From Paenibacillus terrigena DSM 21567 (GTDB lineage: Bacteria > Bacillota > Bacilli > Paenibacillales > Paenibacillaceae), in assembly GCF_000374845.1 (NCBI RefSeq), contig NZ_KB895420.1:124001-188000 (forward strand): DNA of 64,000 nucleotides, given 5' to 3'. Each line of letters begins with the position of its first letter. Positions within the stretch are counted from its first letter, which is position 1. Below the pieces are notes generated by a model. That model had not been told where the DNA came from, ran no database searches, and saw only the letters and a program-made list of their open reading frames with translations. This document shows, piece by piece, positions 8,701 to 17,239 of this stretch. The translations under genes and the position numbers were made by a program.

Positions 8701-11700
8701 GCAAGCTGTACCGCGGCAACTTCAAGCTGGATGCGGAGATTAAAGACCTGCTTGCCGGCGTAGACAAGGTGATCGTCAAGCTGGACAATCAAGACATCAC
8801 GCTTCCATACGCATTGTCATCCGGAAGCATGACCGCTGGCAATCATACGCTGAACATTACGGCAACGGATAAGATCGGCAATCAATCGGAGAGAACCGTT
8901 ACCTTCTTGGTACCGGAAGAGAACCCGTTGAAGCCGGTGCTCGTCGCTCCGACGCACAATCAATCTGGAGTAGGCAGCAGCGCAGACTTGAAGGTGAAGG
9001 TGCAAGATCCAACGGATGATCCGATGGACGTGACGTTCTATAGAGGCTTCCAATATGACGGAAATCGTAAGGAAGGATTCACGGGCTTCAAGAATGCATC
9101 CGATACCGAACCGCCGAAGGAAATGATTCCGCAAGGGGAGAAGGCATTAACGGCCGAGGAATATCGCAAAATTAGCGCTGAAGACGGCGACTATTTAGTC
9201 AATGATGCGGTGGAGCAGTTCCCATACCAACGTTATGAGATTAAGCTTGACCCGAATGTGCAAGGTACAGATCGTGTCGATATCGTCTGGAAAGGGAAAT
9301 CGATCGAAGGACGTAAAGTAAGCTTGTATGCATGGAGTCAGGCAGCGAAGCAATGGGTACAGTTGGATCACCGTATTGCAGGCGCAGAGGACTTCGAATT
9401 AATGTCAACGGTGAAAGCTAGCGATTACGCAAATGGACATACGATCCAGATTATCGTACAGGATGAAATTGCGGAACAAAAGCCAGGTACAAAACCTACG
9501 CCAGAATCTACTGATCCGTATGACTTCTCCTTCGTATGGATGTCGGACACGCAATATTATTCACAGAGCTATCCGACGATTTACAAGGATATCGTGAACT
9601 GGGTTGCGAAGAACAAGGAAAGCAACAACATCAAATATGTCATCCACACGGGCGACATCGTCGACAAATCCTATCAAGAGTATCAGTGGGAGGAAGCCGA
9701 CCTGGATATGAAGGTCCTGGAAAAAGAGAAAATTCCTTACGGTGTGCTAGCGGGTAACCATGACGTTGGTCACCAAGACAACGACTATGCGAAGTATTGG
9801 CAGTATTTTGGGGAAAAGCGTTTCAAAGATATGCCGACATACGGCGGATCCTACGAGAACAATCGTGGACACTATGATCTAGTCTCCGCCGGCGGCAACG
9901 ATTTTATTATCGTATATATGGGCTGGGGCCTAGGAGACAAGGAAATCGACTGGATGAATGAAGTCGTGGCGAAATATCCGGAGCGTAAGGCGATCTTGTG
10001 CTTGCATGAATACATGCTGGTGTCGAATAACCGTGCTCCGATCGCCGATAAGATTTTCGAGAAGGTCATCAAGCCGAACAAGAACGTCATTGCGGCATTG
10101 TCAGGACATTATCATGATGCACAGCTGAAGATCGATGAGCTGGACGACAACGGCGAGAAGCGCAAAGTATATCAGATGCTCGCGGACTATCAAGGTGCGC
10201 CGGAGGGCGGTCTTGGCTATATCCGTCTGATGCAATTCGATGTCAAGAACAATAAGCTTCATATGAAGACGTATTCGCCTTATTTGAACGATTACAACTA
10301 TTACGATCCTGCGCAGTTCCCAGGCAAAGACGAGTTCTCGCTTGATCTGGATTTGCAGCCAAAAACGAAACGTGTCGCGACCGATTACATCGGGGTGAAG
10401 GTATACAGCGATCTGCCAATTGGCAAGGTGAGTCATGTGGAGAGCGGTAAGCAAGTTTCTCTGACATGGAATAGCCTCCAAGGCAATAGCTACTACCAAT
10501 GGTACACGAAGGTAGAGGACGCGAACAGCGGACAAGTGCTTTCGGATATTTGGGGCTTCTACACGGGCAAAGTGAATAACCCAGATCCAGGCCCAAGTAC
10601 TCCGACTCCTAAGCCTGATCCAAAACCGCAGCCAAAGCCGGAGCCTTCTTCGGATAAAGGGGTTGTGAATATCAAACCGGGTGCGGACGGCGCTTATACG
10701 GCAGATCGTGCTGCACTTGAAAAAGCGGTAAACGAAGCAGAGAACGGCAAAGTTGCGATCAAGCTCGAGGGAACAGCTTTGGAACAAGCGGCCCAGCTCA
10801 CGTTGGATGCAGCTGGCGTACAGAAAGCGAAAAATCGCAAGCTCAGCCTTGAAATTGTAGCTTCTGGATTTACTGTGACGATTCCGGCAGCTTCCCTGCC
10901 AAATGGCATAGCAGATGCGGATCGCATCGTGCTTCAGATCGATCCGACGATGAGCTCTACGATTCAGAAGGCTGTCAATGATGCGCTCCGTTCGAACGGT
11001 GAGCTGAAGTCGACGGGATTAGTATTTACGCTCAAGCTCGTAACGGTCAAAGGGAAAACGGAGACAGCGGTTCCGCAGTTCAGCGGTCCGATTACCGTGA
11101 AGCGCTCGCTAACGGCAGAGCAAATGAAGCAGTTGCAGAAAGATTATGCGAATATGTACCGTCTCGTTGGTGGCCAAGCAGAGCTGATCCATAGCACATT
11201 CGATGGCAGCACAATTAGCTTTACGACGGATCAACTGGCGCAATTCGCGGCGTTCGAGCTGCACAAGCAGTTCGCAGACTTAACAGGCGGATGGGCAGAC
11301 GAGTATATTCTCAAGCTGGCTGCGAAGAACATCATTACCGGTATGGACGATAACCATTTCAGACCGAATCTGAAGGTGTCGCGAGCAGACTTTACGACGC
11401 TAGTCATTCGTGCACTGGGAATCCAGACGGCCGAGAACAATCCGGCGTTCGCCGACGTAGTAGCAGATGCTTATTATGCAGGCTATGTCAGCAAAGCGGC
11501 CGAGCTTGGTCTTGTGCAAGGTAACGACGGCAAGTTCCGTCCGAAAGATCAGATTACACGGGAAGAAGCGGCTCTCGTACTTGTCAAAATGGCACAGTAC
11601 ATGAAGAAGCCAATGACTGAGACCACGTCCGGAGCGGCATTCGCCGACATGAACAGCATTTCTGGCTGGGCTAAGGATGCGGTTAGTAAGCTGCAAGCAG

Positions 11701-11801
11701 CGGGTATCATTAACGGCAAAGACGATAACCGTTTCGATCCGCACGGCTCAGTAACCAGAGCTGAAATCGCGAAGATGTTGTATGAGGTTTTGAATAAGTA
11801 A
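5784..11801 (+). CDS. S-layer-anchored surface protein with two lamin-tail domains and a calcineurin-like phosphoesterase
   Basis: This 2005-residue secreted protein has a signal peptide (about 1-29, ending VQAAA). Lamin-tail domains lie at about 36-195 and 440-600; each starts with a LLITELVPDT- or LLVTKIVPNT-like strand and has an IEIYNNT or IEVYNNT motif. Several Ig-like segments follow to about 970. A metallophosphoesterase covers about 1248-1470, with all metal-binding motifs visible: D1255 in SDTQ, HTGD ending at D1291, GNHD at 1324-1327, LHEY, and GHYHD at 1441-1445. Then come a Pro/Lys-rich linker, a pre-SLH domain and three SLH repeats starting near 1830, 1889 and 1953. The SLH repeats should bind pyruvylated cell-wall polymer. 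The enzyme part is predicted to hydrolyse phosphoesters outside the cell; lamin-tail domains often accompany extracellular nucleases and phosphatases. AAAGGAGAG precedes the ATG. Confidence 0.9.
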   Translation: MLRRRKWLSLALLGSMLLGVLQPALVQAAAGFDYTKVPKLLITELVPDTKNVSSSDGYESIEIYNNTSRDIDFRNYKIVYNNGSDNDWKLKKTEVPAIIKPHQTIVLWIMNVNGSNKDETADNFNSNYTVNGYTSNLIEDTNLFRINGEGGMANTGDRSVAIHTLGGVEIAKAAYSVTKSKENYGIHYSYPIDASKNMAMVGAPESQPASPGTVEANQVPAFTSDIGEPPAATSLNFAHTAAPKISVNQDVPIEASITGNLNLTVTASVYYKTDVQTAYTPLVMTSADGVKHTATIPGQAVVDGNLLQYYIEAADGDLLPERTGTYAVEIESLPPVQGDKLQIEHTSAQLVEAKDLEISAKLNNPDNVKIDKVELLFKSPSQVRYRVMTMEKKPSGDYSAVIPANAFVEPTLDYIIRVKDVEKSYTVGVKIPAFDPATVPPLLVTKIVPNTTNVPNTSSDAFEMIEVYNNTDAPINFKNYKINYRYPDDGPEADVKWPTTKEDFVIPSQQSVVFWIKNDTNSSYTAADFNSFYKTSLIEDTNLFVIKSDGMANSGRRGVVVKTNTGKEISYANYEATTVYEGGVSDETKEDKAIVFKYPMDGSITMIKASSGQVTPVPGAVDSTLVPSVPVHIEVDTVPPTAEDRTGITAIDQSKNLDLKAFADDKQQVATVKVLIRTDKESEYIGYSLTQNFNDSLYHYLVPAATLIGSKYIEYYFMVSDGTNEVETAKVKVNITGKPGHDPLRLNVKNGDIVNGTKTLKGTSETASPNTLQLSVDGQVLAQDTYDALEHDAYFVFEAKGVDYYFKNAVTMGPPSDKDKTILYTFMDPIPTYTTLTYKIDASRLHIGADNVIYIRAGSKTSPFDDRKEENKDDFEVRNVRLMLADGTEIWDPLYAKDKEIKIGDSPGKLESIGFNFNLDAKSFQSHAYAWDTTKSADGTHQVKVIDNKNSEVAANVTVDNTPPSIKPNVEEGKLYRGNFKLDAEIKDLLAGVDKVIVKLDNQDITLPYALSSGSMTAGNHTLNITATDKIGNQSERTVTFLVPEENPLKPVLVAPTHNQSGVGSSADLKVKVQDPTDDPMDVTFYRGFQYDGNRKEGFTGFKNASDTEPPKEMIPQGEKALTAEEYRKISAEDGDYLVNDAVEQFPYQRYEIKLDPNVQGTDRVDIVWKGKSIEGRKVSLYAWSQAAKQWVQLDHRIAGAEDFELMSTVKASDYANGHTIQIIVQDEIAEQKPGTKPTPESTDPYDFSFVWMSDTQYYSQSYPTIYKDIVNWVAKNKESNNIKYVIHTGDIVDKSYQEYQWEEADLDMKVLEKEKIPYGVLAGNHDVGHQDNDYAKYWQYFGEKRFKDMPTYGGSYENNRGHYDLVSAGGNDFIIVYMGWGLGDKEIDWMNEVVAKYPERKAILCLHEYMLVSNNRAPIADKIFEKVIKPNKNVIAALSGHYHDAQLKIDELDDNGEKRKVYQMLADYQGAPEGGLGYIRLMQFDVKNNKLHMKTYSPYLNDYNYYDPAQFPGKDEFSLDLDLQPKTKRVATDYIGVKVYSDLPIGKVSHVESGKQVSLTWNSLQGNSYYQWYTKVEDANSGQVLSDIWGFYTGKVNNPDPGPSTPTPKPDPKPQPKPEPSSDKGVVNIKPGADGAYTADRAALEKAVNEAENGKVAIKLEGTALEQAAQLTLDAAGVQKAKNRKLSLEIVASGFTVTIPAASLPNGIADADRIVLQIDPTMSSTIQKAVNDALRSNGELKSTGLVFTLKLVTVKGKTETAVPQFSGPITVKRSLTAEQMKQLQKDYANMYRLVGGQAELIHSTFDGSTISFTTDQLAQFAAFELHKQFADLTGGWADEYILKLAAKNIITGMDDNHFRPNLKVSRADFTTLVIRALGIQTAENNPAFADVVADAYYAGYVSKAAELGLVQGNDGKFRPKDQITREEAALVLVKMAQYMKKPMTETTSGAAFADMNSISGWAKDAVSKLQAAGIINGKDDNRFDPHGSVTRAEIAKMLYEVLNK

Positions 11802-11819
11802 CGTATGCGCGTTAAACCT

Positions 11820-11858
11820 AAAAGACCGTCAGGGTGATCTTCACCCCGACGGTCTTTT
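11820..11858. terminator. Bidirectional terminator between two convergent surface-protein genes
   Basis: An 18-bp stem with one A-C mismatch (11820-11837 with 11841-11858) and the loop TCT is flanked by A-run and T-run on opposite sides. It can therefore stop transcription from both the lamin-tail gene on the left and the CAP-domain gene on the right. Confidence 0.93.
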
Positions 11859-11867
11859 CCATTATGT

Positions 11868-13739
11868 TTATTCACTTATTATTTTATACAATTTAGCTAA
11901 CATAGCGAAGGTTTGTTCACGCGTAAGCTGGCCTTTTGGGAGGAAGGTACCCTCATCATTTCCTTTCAATAACCCCAGCTGTGCGGCGTGATAGACACTG
12001 GCTTTAGCCCAGGATGCAATGGCGGCATCATCTTTGAATAATGTTTTTGCCAGTCCTGAAATGACGGATGCTTCGGATTTGTTCAGTTTATTGTATATAT
12101 TCATCAGCAAGACAGCGGCTTCTTGCCGCGTGATGGACATCGTCGGAGTGAATTGGCTCAAGGCATTCCCTTTCATGATGCCGCTGTAGTATGCCTTGAT
12201 CGCGACTTCGGATTTCGTGTCAGTAAAAGGGGATTCCTTCGTCGGAATCGGTGTGCCTTGGAGCTGCTCGATGAGACCTACTGCTGCTTGCGCGAATCCA
12301 TAGCGGTCCATCGCAGATTGGTATCGCTCATCGTATTCCAGGCTTACAAGCCCTTTGCTTTTCGCAAATGTATAGTCTTCTAACGCCCACGCACTTGGAC
12401 GATCCGTTCCATTGGATGTACTAACGCTAAAGCGAACATCTGCATAACTATCGAAAAATCCACTGATTTGAATGGTGCCCTCACCTTCACGCAACGCTGT
12501 CACGACGCCCTGCTGATCAATAGATAGAATATTTGGATTTGTGCTTGTATACGTGAGCTGCTGCTTCTCATCCTTGGAATGTTCGAATTGAATCGGAATG
12601 GTGAACGATTCACCGACATTTAACTTGATGAGTTGCGTAACAGTGGAGATCGCCGGTACCATATCGAAGAACGTTGTTTTGTACGAAATCGTCGTCGGTT
12701 GACCGTCTTTGGTATAGACCCCGGTTACCGTGACTTGGAATGCGTCATTGCTCGCGAAGGATTCAATGCCTTTCGGACGGAAAATGATCGTCAATGGAAT
12801 CCCATACCCTCCCGTATCCACGTTGAAATAGTCTCCCTCTTTGTCAGTTGACGACTTGTCGAGATTCCATACACGTCCATCACGTTCGCGCTTCAGCGTG
12901 ACCTGAATATCGGAGGTGCGGTTCGCATCATAGCGATTCGGCTGCAGTCCTATAGACCATGGGTCATCAACGGCAAATACTTCATTCGGAAAATATCCAG
13001 CCGATGGCCAGCTCACATAATCATATTGCACATCATTTGGATTGCGATCCTTGTTGAATGCATACATTGCCGAATAGCTGCCGTAACGAGATTCCGTGAA
13101 AAGGGCCATTCCGAACATGGTCTTCTTCATGGGCGGATTGAGAATCCAGCGGCGATGTCCGACGCGATCAATATTGGAAGCACTGCGGTCAGACATGTAA
13201 CCGAATAGGATCGTCGAGTACAGCGTAGGTCTCCCTGCCGATAGATTGCTGGACGAAGCGCCTTTATAACCAAGCTTGTAGAGCGAATCGGACATTTGCG
13301 CAGGTTGAGGCGGATAGTGGGACAACCCGCCATTCAGCGCATTGAGTATCGAAGCCATTTGTTCTTGGTCGGACAGACTCCAATCGGCTGTGACATCATC
13401 GGGCAACCCCGCTAAATAGCGAACAAAATTAGTGGCACGAATAGCGTCCTCTACATAGATTTCCTTGAGCTTTCCAGCTTGATAGGAACCTGGAGAAAAG
13501 GAAGGTTTGTTGTCATAGATATAATCGCCATCCATATAATTCGACGCCGTGCTCATAGGTTGATACTGCTTCCATTTCGCGAGAATATCCGCTGTTGTAT
13601 GGCTGCTCACAAGTTCCTGTACATTTGTTGTCTCAGCCGCCTGCGCCTTGGTATATCCAAATGCGTTGCTTAGCAAGAAGAGGCAGGTAAGGCAAATCAA
13701 CATCGTTCTTTTTGTCTTGAATCGTGGCTGCAAAATCAT
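11868..13739 (-). CDS. Secreted CAP-domain protein with Big2-like and SLH domains
   Basis: This 623-residue protein has a signal peptide (MLICLTCLFLLSNAFGY region, cleavage after about residue 35 at AQAAE). A CAP/SCP-like domain lies at about 95-235, with the helix ATNFVRYLAGLP, the His-containing GLSHYPPQP segment and VGHRRWILNPPM. A beta-rich region follows, then a Big2-type Ig fold at about 365-440 (ILSIDQQGVVTALREGEGTI). Degenerate SLH repeats run from about 455 to the end; the last one (FKDDAAIASWAKASVYHAA) is the clearest. CAP proteins are secreted and often act in cell-wall or spore-surface contexts; no catalytic role is established. AAGGAGTG precedes the ATG. It is convergent with the lamin-tail SLH protein, so the pair forms a small surface-protein locus. 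Confidence 0.87.
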   Translation of the reverse strand: MILQPRFKTKRTMLICLTCLFLLSNAFGYTKAQAAETTNVQELVSSHTTADILAKWKQYQPMSTASNYMDGDYIYDNKPSFSPGSYQAGKLKEIYVEDAIRATNFVRYLAGLPDDVTADWSLSDQEQMASILNALNGGLSHYPPQPAQMSDSLYKLGYKGASSSNLSAGRPTLYSTILFGYMSDRSASNIDRVGHRRWILNPPMKKTMFGMALFTESRYGSYSAMYAFNKDRNPNDVQYDYVSWPSAGYFPNEVFAVDDPWSIGLQPNRYDANRTSDIQVTLKRERDGRVWNLDKSSTDKEGDYFNVDTGGYGIPLTIIFRPKGIESFASNDAFQVTVTGVYTKDGQPTTISYKTTFFDMVPAISTVTQLIKLNVGESFTIPIQFEHSKDEKQQLTYTSTNPNILSIDQQGVVTALREGEGTIQISGFFDSYADVRFSVSTSNGTDRPSAWALEDYTFAKSKGLVSLEYDERYQSAMDRYGFAQAAVGLIEQLQGTPIPTKESPFTDTKSEVAIKAYYSGIMKGNALSQFTPTMSITRQEAAVLLMNIYNKLNKSEASVISGLAKTLFKDDAAIASWAKASVYHAAQLGLLKGNDEGTFLPKGQLTREQTFAMLAKLYKIISE

Positions 13740-13837
13740 TTCACTCCTTAAGATATGTGATATATTTTAAATATCGGTAGATTTTCTTGTTTTTTCTAGT
13801 AGTTGTATGAATGAACGATTTGAAAGGGTGTAATTGG

Positions 13838-14719
13838 ATGTTGGATCTAATCCGCAGCGTAAATTGGCAGGACAAGAACGAAAAGCTGGAGGAGCTGTTA
13901 GAGCAAGCCCATTCCTTAACTGTGTATCCCTTGGATCAGGGATTCGAGGCCGAAGTTGTGAGGATTACCATCGCTGAACAGAGCTTCGTCTTGAAAATAT
14001 GGAGCAAGCACTCCAAACCGGATATCAGGTCCCAATATCATTTGTTGCATGTCCTCTCTGAGCGTGGATTGTCCGTCTCGAAGCCGCTCGGCTGGGGGAT
14101 CAATCCGAAAGGCGATCCGGTGCTGTTAACAACGTTCGACGGTTCGCCAATAACAAGCGTAAATAAGAAGAAAATGACCCAATTTGCTCGCATGCTGCGT
14201 GACATCCATAAGACCGATGCGAAGGAAATGGATGATTTCCATATTCCGAAGTTTGATTTCATCGACTACTTTTTCCCGAGCGTGAGGGAGCATTCCGATG
14301 TATTACAAGCGTTAACGCATGTTACCGAAGTGACCACAATTCAACAGGACCAGATTATTCACGGCGATTTCCACTTAGGCAACATTCTAGAGAACAATGA
14401 CCGATACACCGTCATCGATTGGACGAATGGGCAATTAGGGGATGCAAGATATGATTTCGCATGGTCGTTTATCTTGTTGCAGATACATATATCCGATCGG
14501 CACGCCGAGATGTTCCGTTCCGCATATTTGGCGAAAAATAGCATCTCACAGGAAGAGCTTGAACGGTTCGAAGCGCTGGCTTGTCTGCGATGGGTGCTGC
14601 TGCATCGATACGGCAGTGTGCCGATTGGACCGGACACCATGGAGAGAGCGGAAAGCTTCATACGAAGCAATCCATTTCTTGGCCCGTTTGCACAGGATTT
14701 TCTTTACAGAAAAATTTGA
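13838..14719 (+). CDS. Aminoglycoside-phosphotransferase-like kinase (APH/choline kinase fold)
   Basis: The product is 293 residues if translated from the ATG at 13838, which has GAAAGGGTG 7-8 bp upstream. An earlier in-frame ATG at 13811 has no ribosome site. The C-terminal lobe carries the kinase catalytic loop IIHGDFHLGNIL (Brenner motif HGDxxxxN) and the metal-binding IDWTNGQLGDARYDFAW. The N-terminal lobe has a plausible ATP-binding Lys in FVLKIWSKH. Members phosphorylate small hydroxylated molecules (aminoglycosides, homoserine, choline, sugars, methylthioribose); nothing here fixes the substrate. It lies upstream of a HEAT protein gene, with a 68-bp gap, and is divergent from the CAP-domain gene. 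Resistance should not be assumed. Confidence 0.85.
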   Translation: MLDLIRSVNWQDKNEKLEELLEQAHSLTVYPLDQGFEAEVVRITIAEQSFVLKIWSKHSKPDIRSQYHLLHVLSERGLSVSKPLGWGINPKGDPVLLTTFDGSPITSVNKKKMTQFARMLRDIHKTDAKEMDDFHIPKFDFIDYFFPSVREHSDVLQALTHVTEVTTIQQDQIIHGDFHLGNILENNDRYTVIDWTNGQLGDARYDFAWSFILLQIHISDRHAEMFRSAYLAKNSISQEELERFEALACLRWVLLHRYGSVPIGPDTMERAESFIRSNPFLGPFAQDFLYRKI

Positions 14720-14787
14720 TTCTACCCCGAAAACAAGCTATTCTAAGGGAATGGTGATAAGAAGACAAGCGAAGGGGATTAAATCCA

Positions 14788-15237
14788 TTGAATAATCAAG
14801 ATATACACCAAGAATTGCCTGAAAATTTCGAGGCATTAAAAGCATCTGCGAAGCGTTCCGCGAATTGGAGAGAACGTCTTCAAGCGGTTGAAGAATTAGG
14901 CCAGGTTGATCATCCACAGTCGATTGCGATCCTATCGCGGATGATGACGCATGATCTCGTATACCCTGTGCAAGAGGCGGCATATAAACAGCTTAAGGCG
15001 ATGGGGGAGAACGTTCAACAGCCTTCCCGCAACAAGCCGGAGCTGTTCAAAGGAATCTCGAAAATTATGATGCGCATTAAGAAGAGCTTGCCGAAAGACC
15101 ATACGTACGAGCAATTCAAAGAGAAAGTGCAGAAGATGCGCATTGATATCTACGACGCGTACGAAGGTGAGAAGGGGGCGGACTTCGATCCGTGGCTCGA
15201 GAAAATGTGGAAGTCATTGGAGACGCATAAGAAGTAA
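14788..15237 (+). CDS. HEAT-repeat domain protein
   Basis: This 149-residue cytosolic protein starts at a TTG with GAAGGGG about 10 bp upstream. Residues about 15-70 form helical pairs of HEAT type (NWRERLQAVEELGQVDHPQSI and then a second helix pair ending VQEAAYKQLKAMG). The rest is a charged helical tail that ends in WLEKMWKSLETHKK. HEAT repeats provide protein-binding surfaces; there is no catalytic motif. It follows the phosphotransferase gene and precedes a very small basic protein gene 38 bp later. The three may be one transcript ending at the terminator at 15469. The function is unknown. Confidence 0.8.
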   Translation: MNNQDIHQELPENFEALKASAKRSANWRERLQAVEELGQVDHPQSIAILSRMMTHDLVYPVQEAAYKQLKAMGENVQQPSRNKPELFKGISKIMMRIKKSLPKDHTYEQFKEKVQKMRIDIYDAYEGEKGADFDPWLEKMWKSLETHKK

Positions 15238-15275
15238 CAGATTTACCCGAACGCAAGGGTAGTTGGAGTGATGGC

Positions 15276-15455
15276 ATGAGCAAGGCAAAAGGTAAAGGCG
15301 GAACAGGCCGCGGAACGGGCAAAAAAGGCTGGAACCGCTGGCAAGCTGCTGAGAAGCGGGCAATGAACACGCCCAAACCTTATAAGAGCAAGGGAACGAA
15401 GAAGCCGTCCGAATCTCCAGATCCATTGGATTTGAAGAAGGGCGACAAATTATAA
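15276..15455 (+). CDS. Small basic Gly/Lys-rich protein, DUF3934-like
   Basis: A 59-codon frame starts at ATG 15276, ten bases after GGAG in AGTTGGAGTG, and ends at TAA 15453-15455, just before a good terminator. The product begins MSKAKGKGGTGRGTGKKGW and continues with NRWQAAEKR, PKPYKSKGTKK and an acidic-basic end. This layout (GKGGTGRGTGKKGWNRW) matches what I recall of the short DUF3934 proteins of Bacillus and Paenibacillus. Those are around this size and have no known function. It is too short for most gene-length cut-offs. The high Lys/Arg/Gly content suggests contact with nucleic acid, which is inference only. Confidence 0.7.
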   Translation: MSKAKGKGGTGRGTGKKGWNRWQAAEKRAMNTPKPYKSKGTKKPSESPDPLDLKKGDKL

Positions 15456-15468
15456 TTTCCTGATGATG

Positions 15469-15502
15469 AAAGACTGTTGAGAACCTTCGACAGTCTTTTT
15501 TT
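15469..15502 (+). terminator. Rho-independent terminator after the small basic protein gene
   Basis: A 12-bp stem with one G-U (15469-15480 with 15487-15498) and a six-base loop runs into a T-run. It closes the 13.8-15.5 kb gene group. The 250 bp that follow to the MATE gene hold no frame I can support. Confidence 0.9.
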
Positions 15503-15671
15503 GTGATGACTTATGGCGCTTTAACATTCGGCTGGTGCTTACGTTTGACGATAAATCGGCGTATAACCATCTGACGGTCCAAATAGGGATCGTAGCTCCG
15601 GGTATCCGCATCCTATCTGGCATTTGCTCCCCCATATAGCAATACTCATCACTTCAATCTCTTTGGAAGAG

Positions 15672-15680
15672 TGGTATAAT
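15672..15680 (+). promoter_or_regulatory. Extended -10 promoter element of the MATE gene
   Basis: TGGTATAAT is a perfect extended -10 (TGnTATAAT) 72 bp upstream of the GTG start. The matching -35 is poor (CTTCAA at 17 bp), which is common with extended -10 promoters. Confidence 0.6.
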
Positions 15681-15751
15681 TTTAATGTTACAGCATTAAG
15701 GTCAAGCGCGGACTTTGACCAGACTGAATACAGCCAAAAAGAGATGATACA

Positions 15752-17146
15752 GTGAATTTTATTAGTCCTAATTTAAAACGTAAAACGAACGTCCTGTTAA
15801 ATAAATATTTCACGGGAGACACGCTTGATTACAAACAGATTATCGCGATCATCATTCCGATATTTGTGGATCAAGCTTTTATTATTTTGATGAGCTTGGT
15901 GAATACGGCCATGATCAGCTCCTCCGGGGTGGCGGCGGTCAGTGCGGTGAGTATGGTCGATTCGCTGAATATTTTCCTGATCAATGTGTTCGTCGCCGTA
16001 GCGACGGGGGGAACCGTCATTGTCGCCCAGTACCGGGGAAGCGGGAATCCAGAGATGGTCTCGAAGGCTGCCGCCCAAGCGATATCGGCGGTTGCGATCT
16101 TATCGGTCTTGATCAGCGCGATCGTCATTATTTTTCACAATCCTACGTTGGATTTGTTATTCGGTCAGGCGGATGCAGATGTCTTTCATAATGCGAGGCT
16201 ATTCTTAATTGGTAGTTGCATTTCGTACCCCTTCATTGCGATATTCCAAGCGGTAACAGGCGCGCTGCGCGGGGTAGCAGAGACGAAGGCATGCCTCGGC
16301 TTGTCGCTCATTATGAATTTGACGTATCTAGGTTTGAATATTTTGTTCATCTCGGTGCTCGACATGGGGGTTACCGGGCTAATAATCTCGTTAATCACAG
16401 CTAGGGTACTCGGGATGGCGGTGTCGCTCATCTATCTGCTCAAGTACAATCAGACGCTGCGATTCCGGATCAAAAATGCTTTGAAGATTGATTTCTCGAT
16501 TCTCAAGAAAGTCATGATCATTGGCGTCCCGTTCGCCGCAGAGCAGATGTTCTTCAATGGCGGGAAGCTGTTAACGCAGACGTTCATTGTGCAGCTCGGG
16601 ACGATGGCGATCACGGTGAATGCGATTGGGAACTCGATTGCACTCGTCTTCCAGATTGGGGCCAGTGCGCTCAGTATTGCGGTCGTGACCGTGGTCGGTC
16701 AATGTATCGGGCGGCGTAACATTCAGGATGCGCGGAAGTTCATTAAGTCGTTCATCGGCTTGTCCACCGTGATCTTCCTGGTCGCAGCTGCCATTCTGAT
16801 GCCATTGATGCCATGGATCGTGAATCTGTTCTCTCCACCAGCGGAAATCGTGTCTTCGATCTACGGGCTTATGGTCTTGATCGCCGTGACGCAGCCGCTG
16901 CTATGGTCAATCAGCTTCATATTGCCTTCTGCGTTACGTGCAGCGGGAGACTCTAATTTCACATCGATCTCATCCTTGATTACCATGTGGGTGTTCCGCG
17001 TGATTTTCGGCTATGTGCTCGGGATTACGCTTGGCCTCGGCATCATGGGCGTCTGGATTGCGATGGTCAGTGAATGGGGGATCCGCGGTGCGATCTTCTG
17101 GTGGCGGTTCAGAGGCGAGAAGTGGTATAGCAGGAAGTTGATATAG
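15752..17146 (+). CDS. MATE-family multidrug/cation antiporter
   Basis: This 464-residue membrane protein with about twelve hydrophobic segments starts at a GTG; the ribosome site (AGAGATGAT) is weak. It shows MATE hallmarks: an early helix with IIIPIFVDQAFIILMSLVNTA, the internal duplication (a second FAAEQMFFNGGKLLTQTFIV helix at about residue 265), and the AVTGALRGVAETK and LPSALRAAGDSN loops, which are the repeated P-x-x-LRGxGDT-like element of this family. It is predicted to export organic cations or metabolites in exchange for Na+ or H+. It is a single-gene transcript with its own promoter and terminator. Confidence 0.92.
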   Translation: MNFISPNLKRKTNVLLNKYFTGDTLDYKQIIAIIIPIFVDQAFIILMSLVNTAMISSSGVAAVSAVSMVDSLNIFLINVFVAVATGGTVIVAQYRGSGNPEMVSKAAAQAISAVAILSVLISAIVIIFHNPTLDLLFGQADADVFHNARLFLIGSCISYPFIAIFQAVTGALRGVAETKACLGLSLIMNLTYLGLNILFISVLDMGVTGLIISLITARVLGMAVSLIYLLKYNQTLRFRIKNALKIDFSILKKVMIIGVPFAAEQMFFNGGKLLTQTFIVQLGTMAITVNAIGNSIALVFQIGASALSIAVVTVVGQCIGRRNIQDARKFIKSFIGLSTVIFLVAAAILMPLMPWIVNLFSPPAEIVSSIYGLMVLIAVTQPLLWSISFILPSALRAAGDSNFTSISSLITMWVFRVIFGYVLGITLGLGIMGVWIAMVSEWGIRGAIFWWRFRGEKWYSRKLI

Positions 17147-17159
17147 TGCTGGAAGAAGC

Positions 17160-17194
17160 AAGCTGATGTCGGATTGTCGATGTCAGCTTTTTTG
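17160..17194 (+). terminator. Rho-independent terminator of the MATE gene
   Basis: A 12-bp stem with two G-U pairs (17160-17171 with 17178-17189) is followed by a T-run. It starts 14 bp after the MATE stop codon. Confidence 0.88.
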
Positions 17195-17239
17195 TAACGT
17201 CTAAACGAAGAGCTGATCTGATATACTAGAGTTATATAG

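Noticed and set aside
13838-14719. Aminoglycoside resistance gene
   Set aside because: Only the general APH/choline-kinase fold is visible; the family includes many housekeeping kinases and the context gives no sign of resistance.
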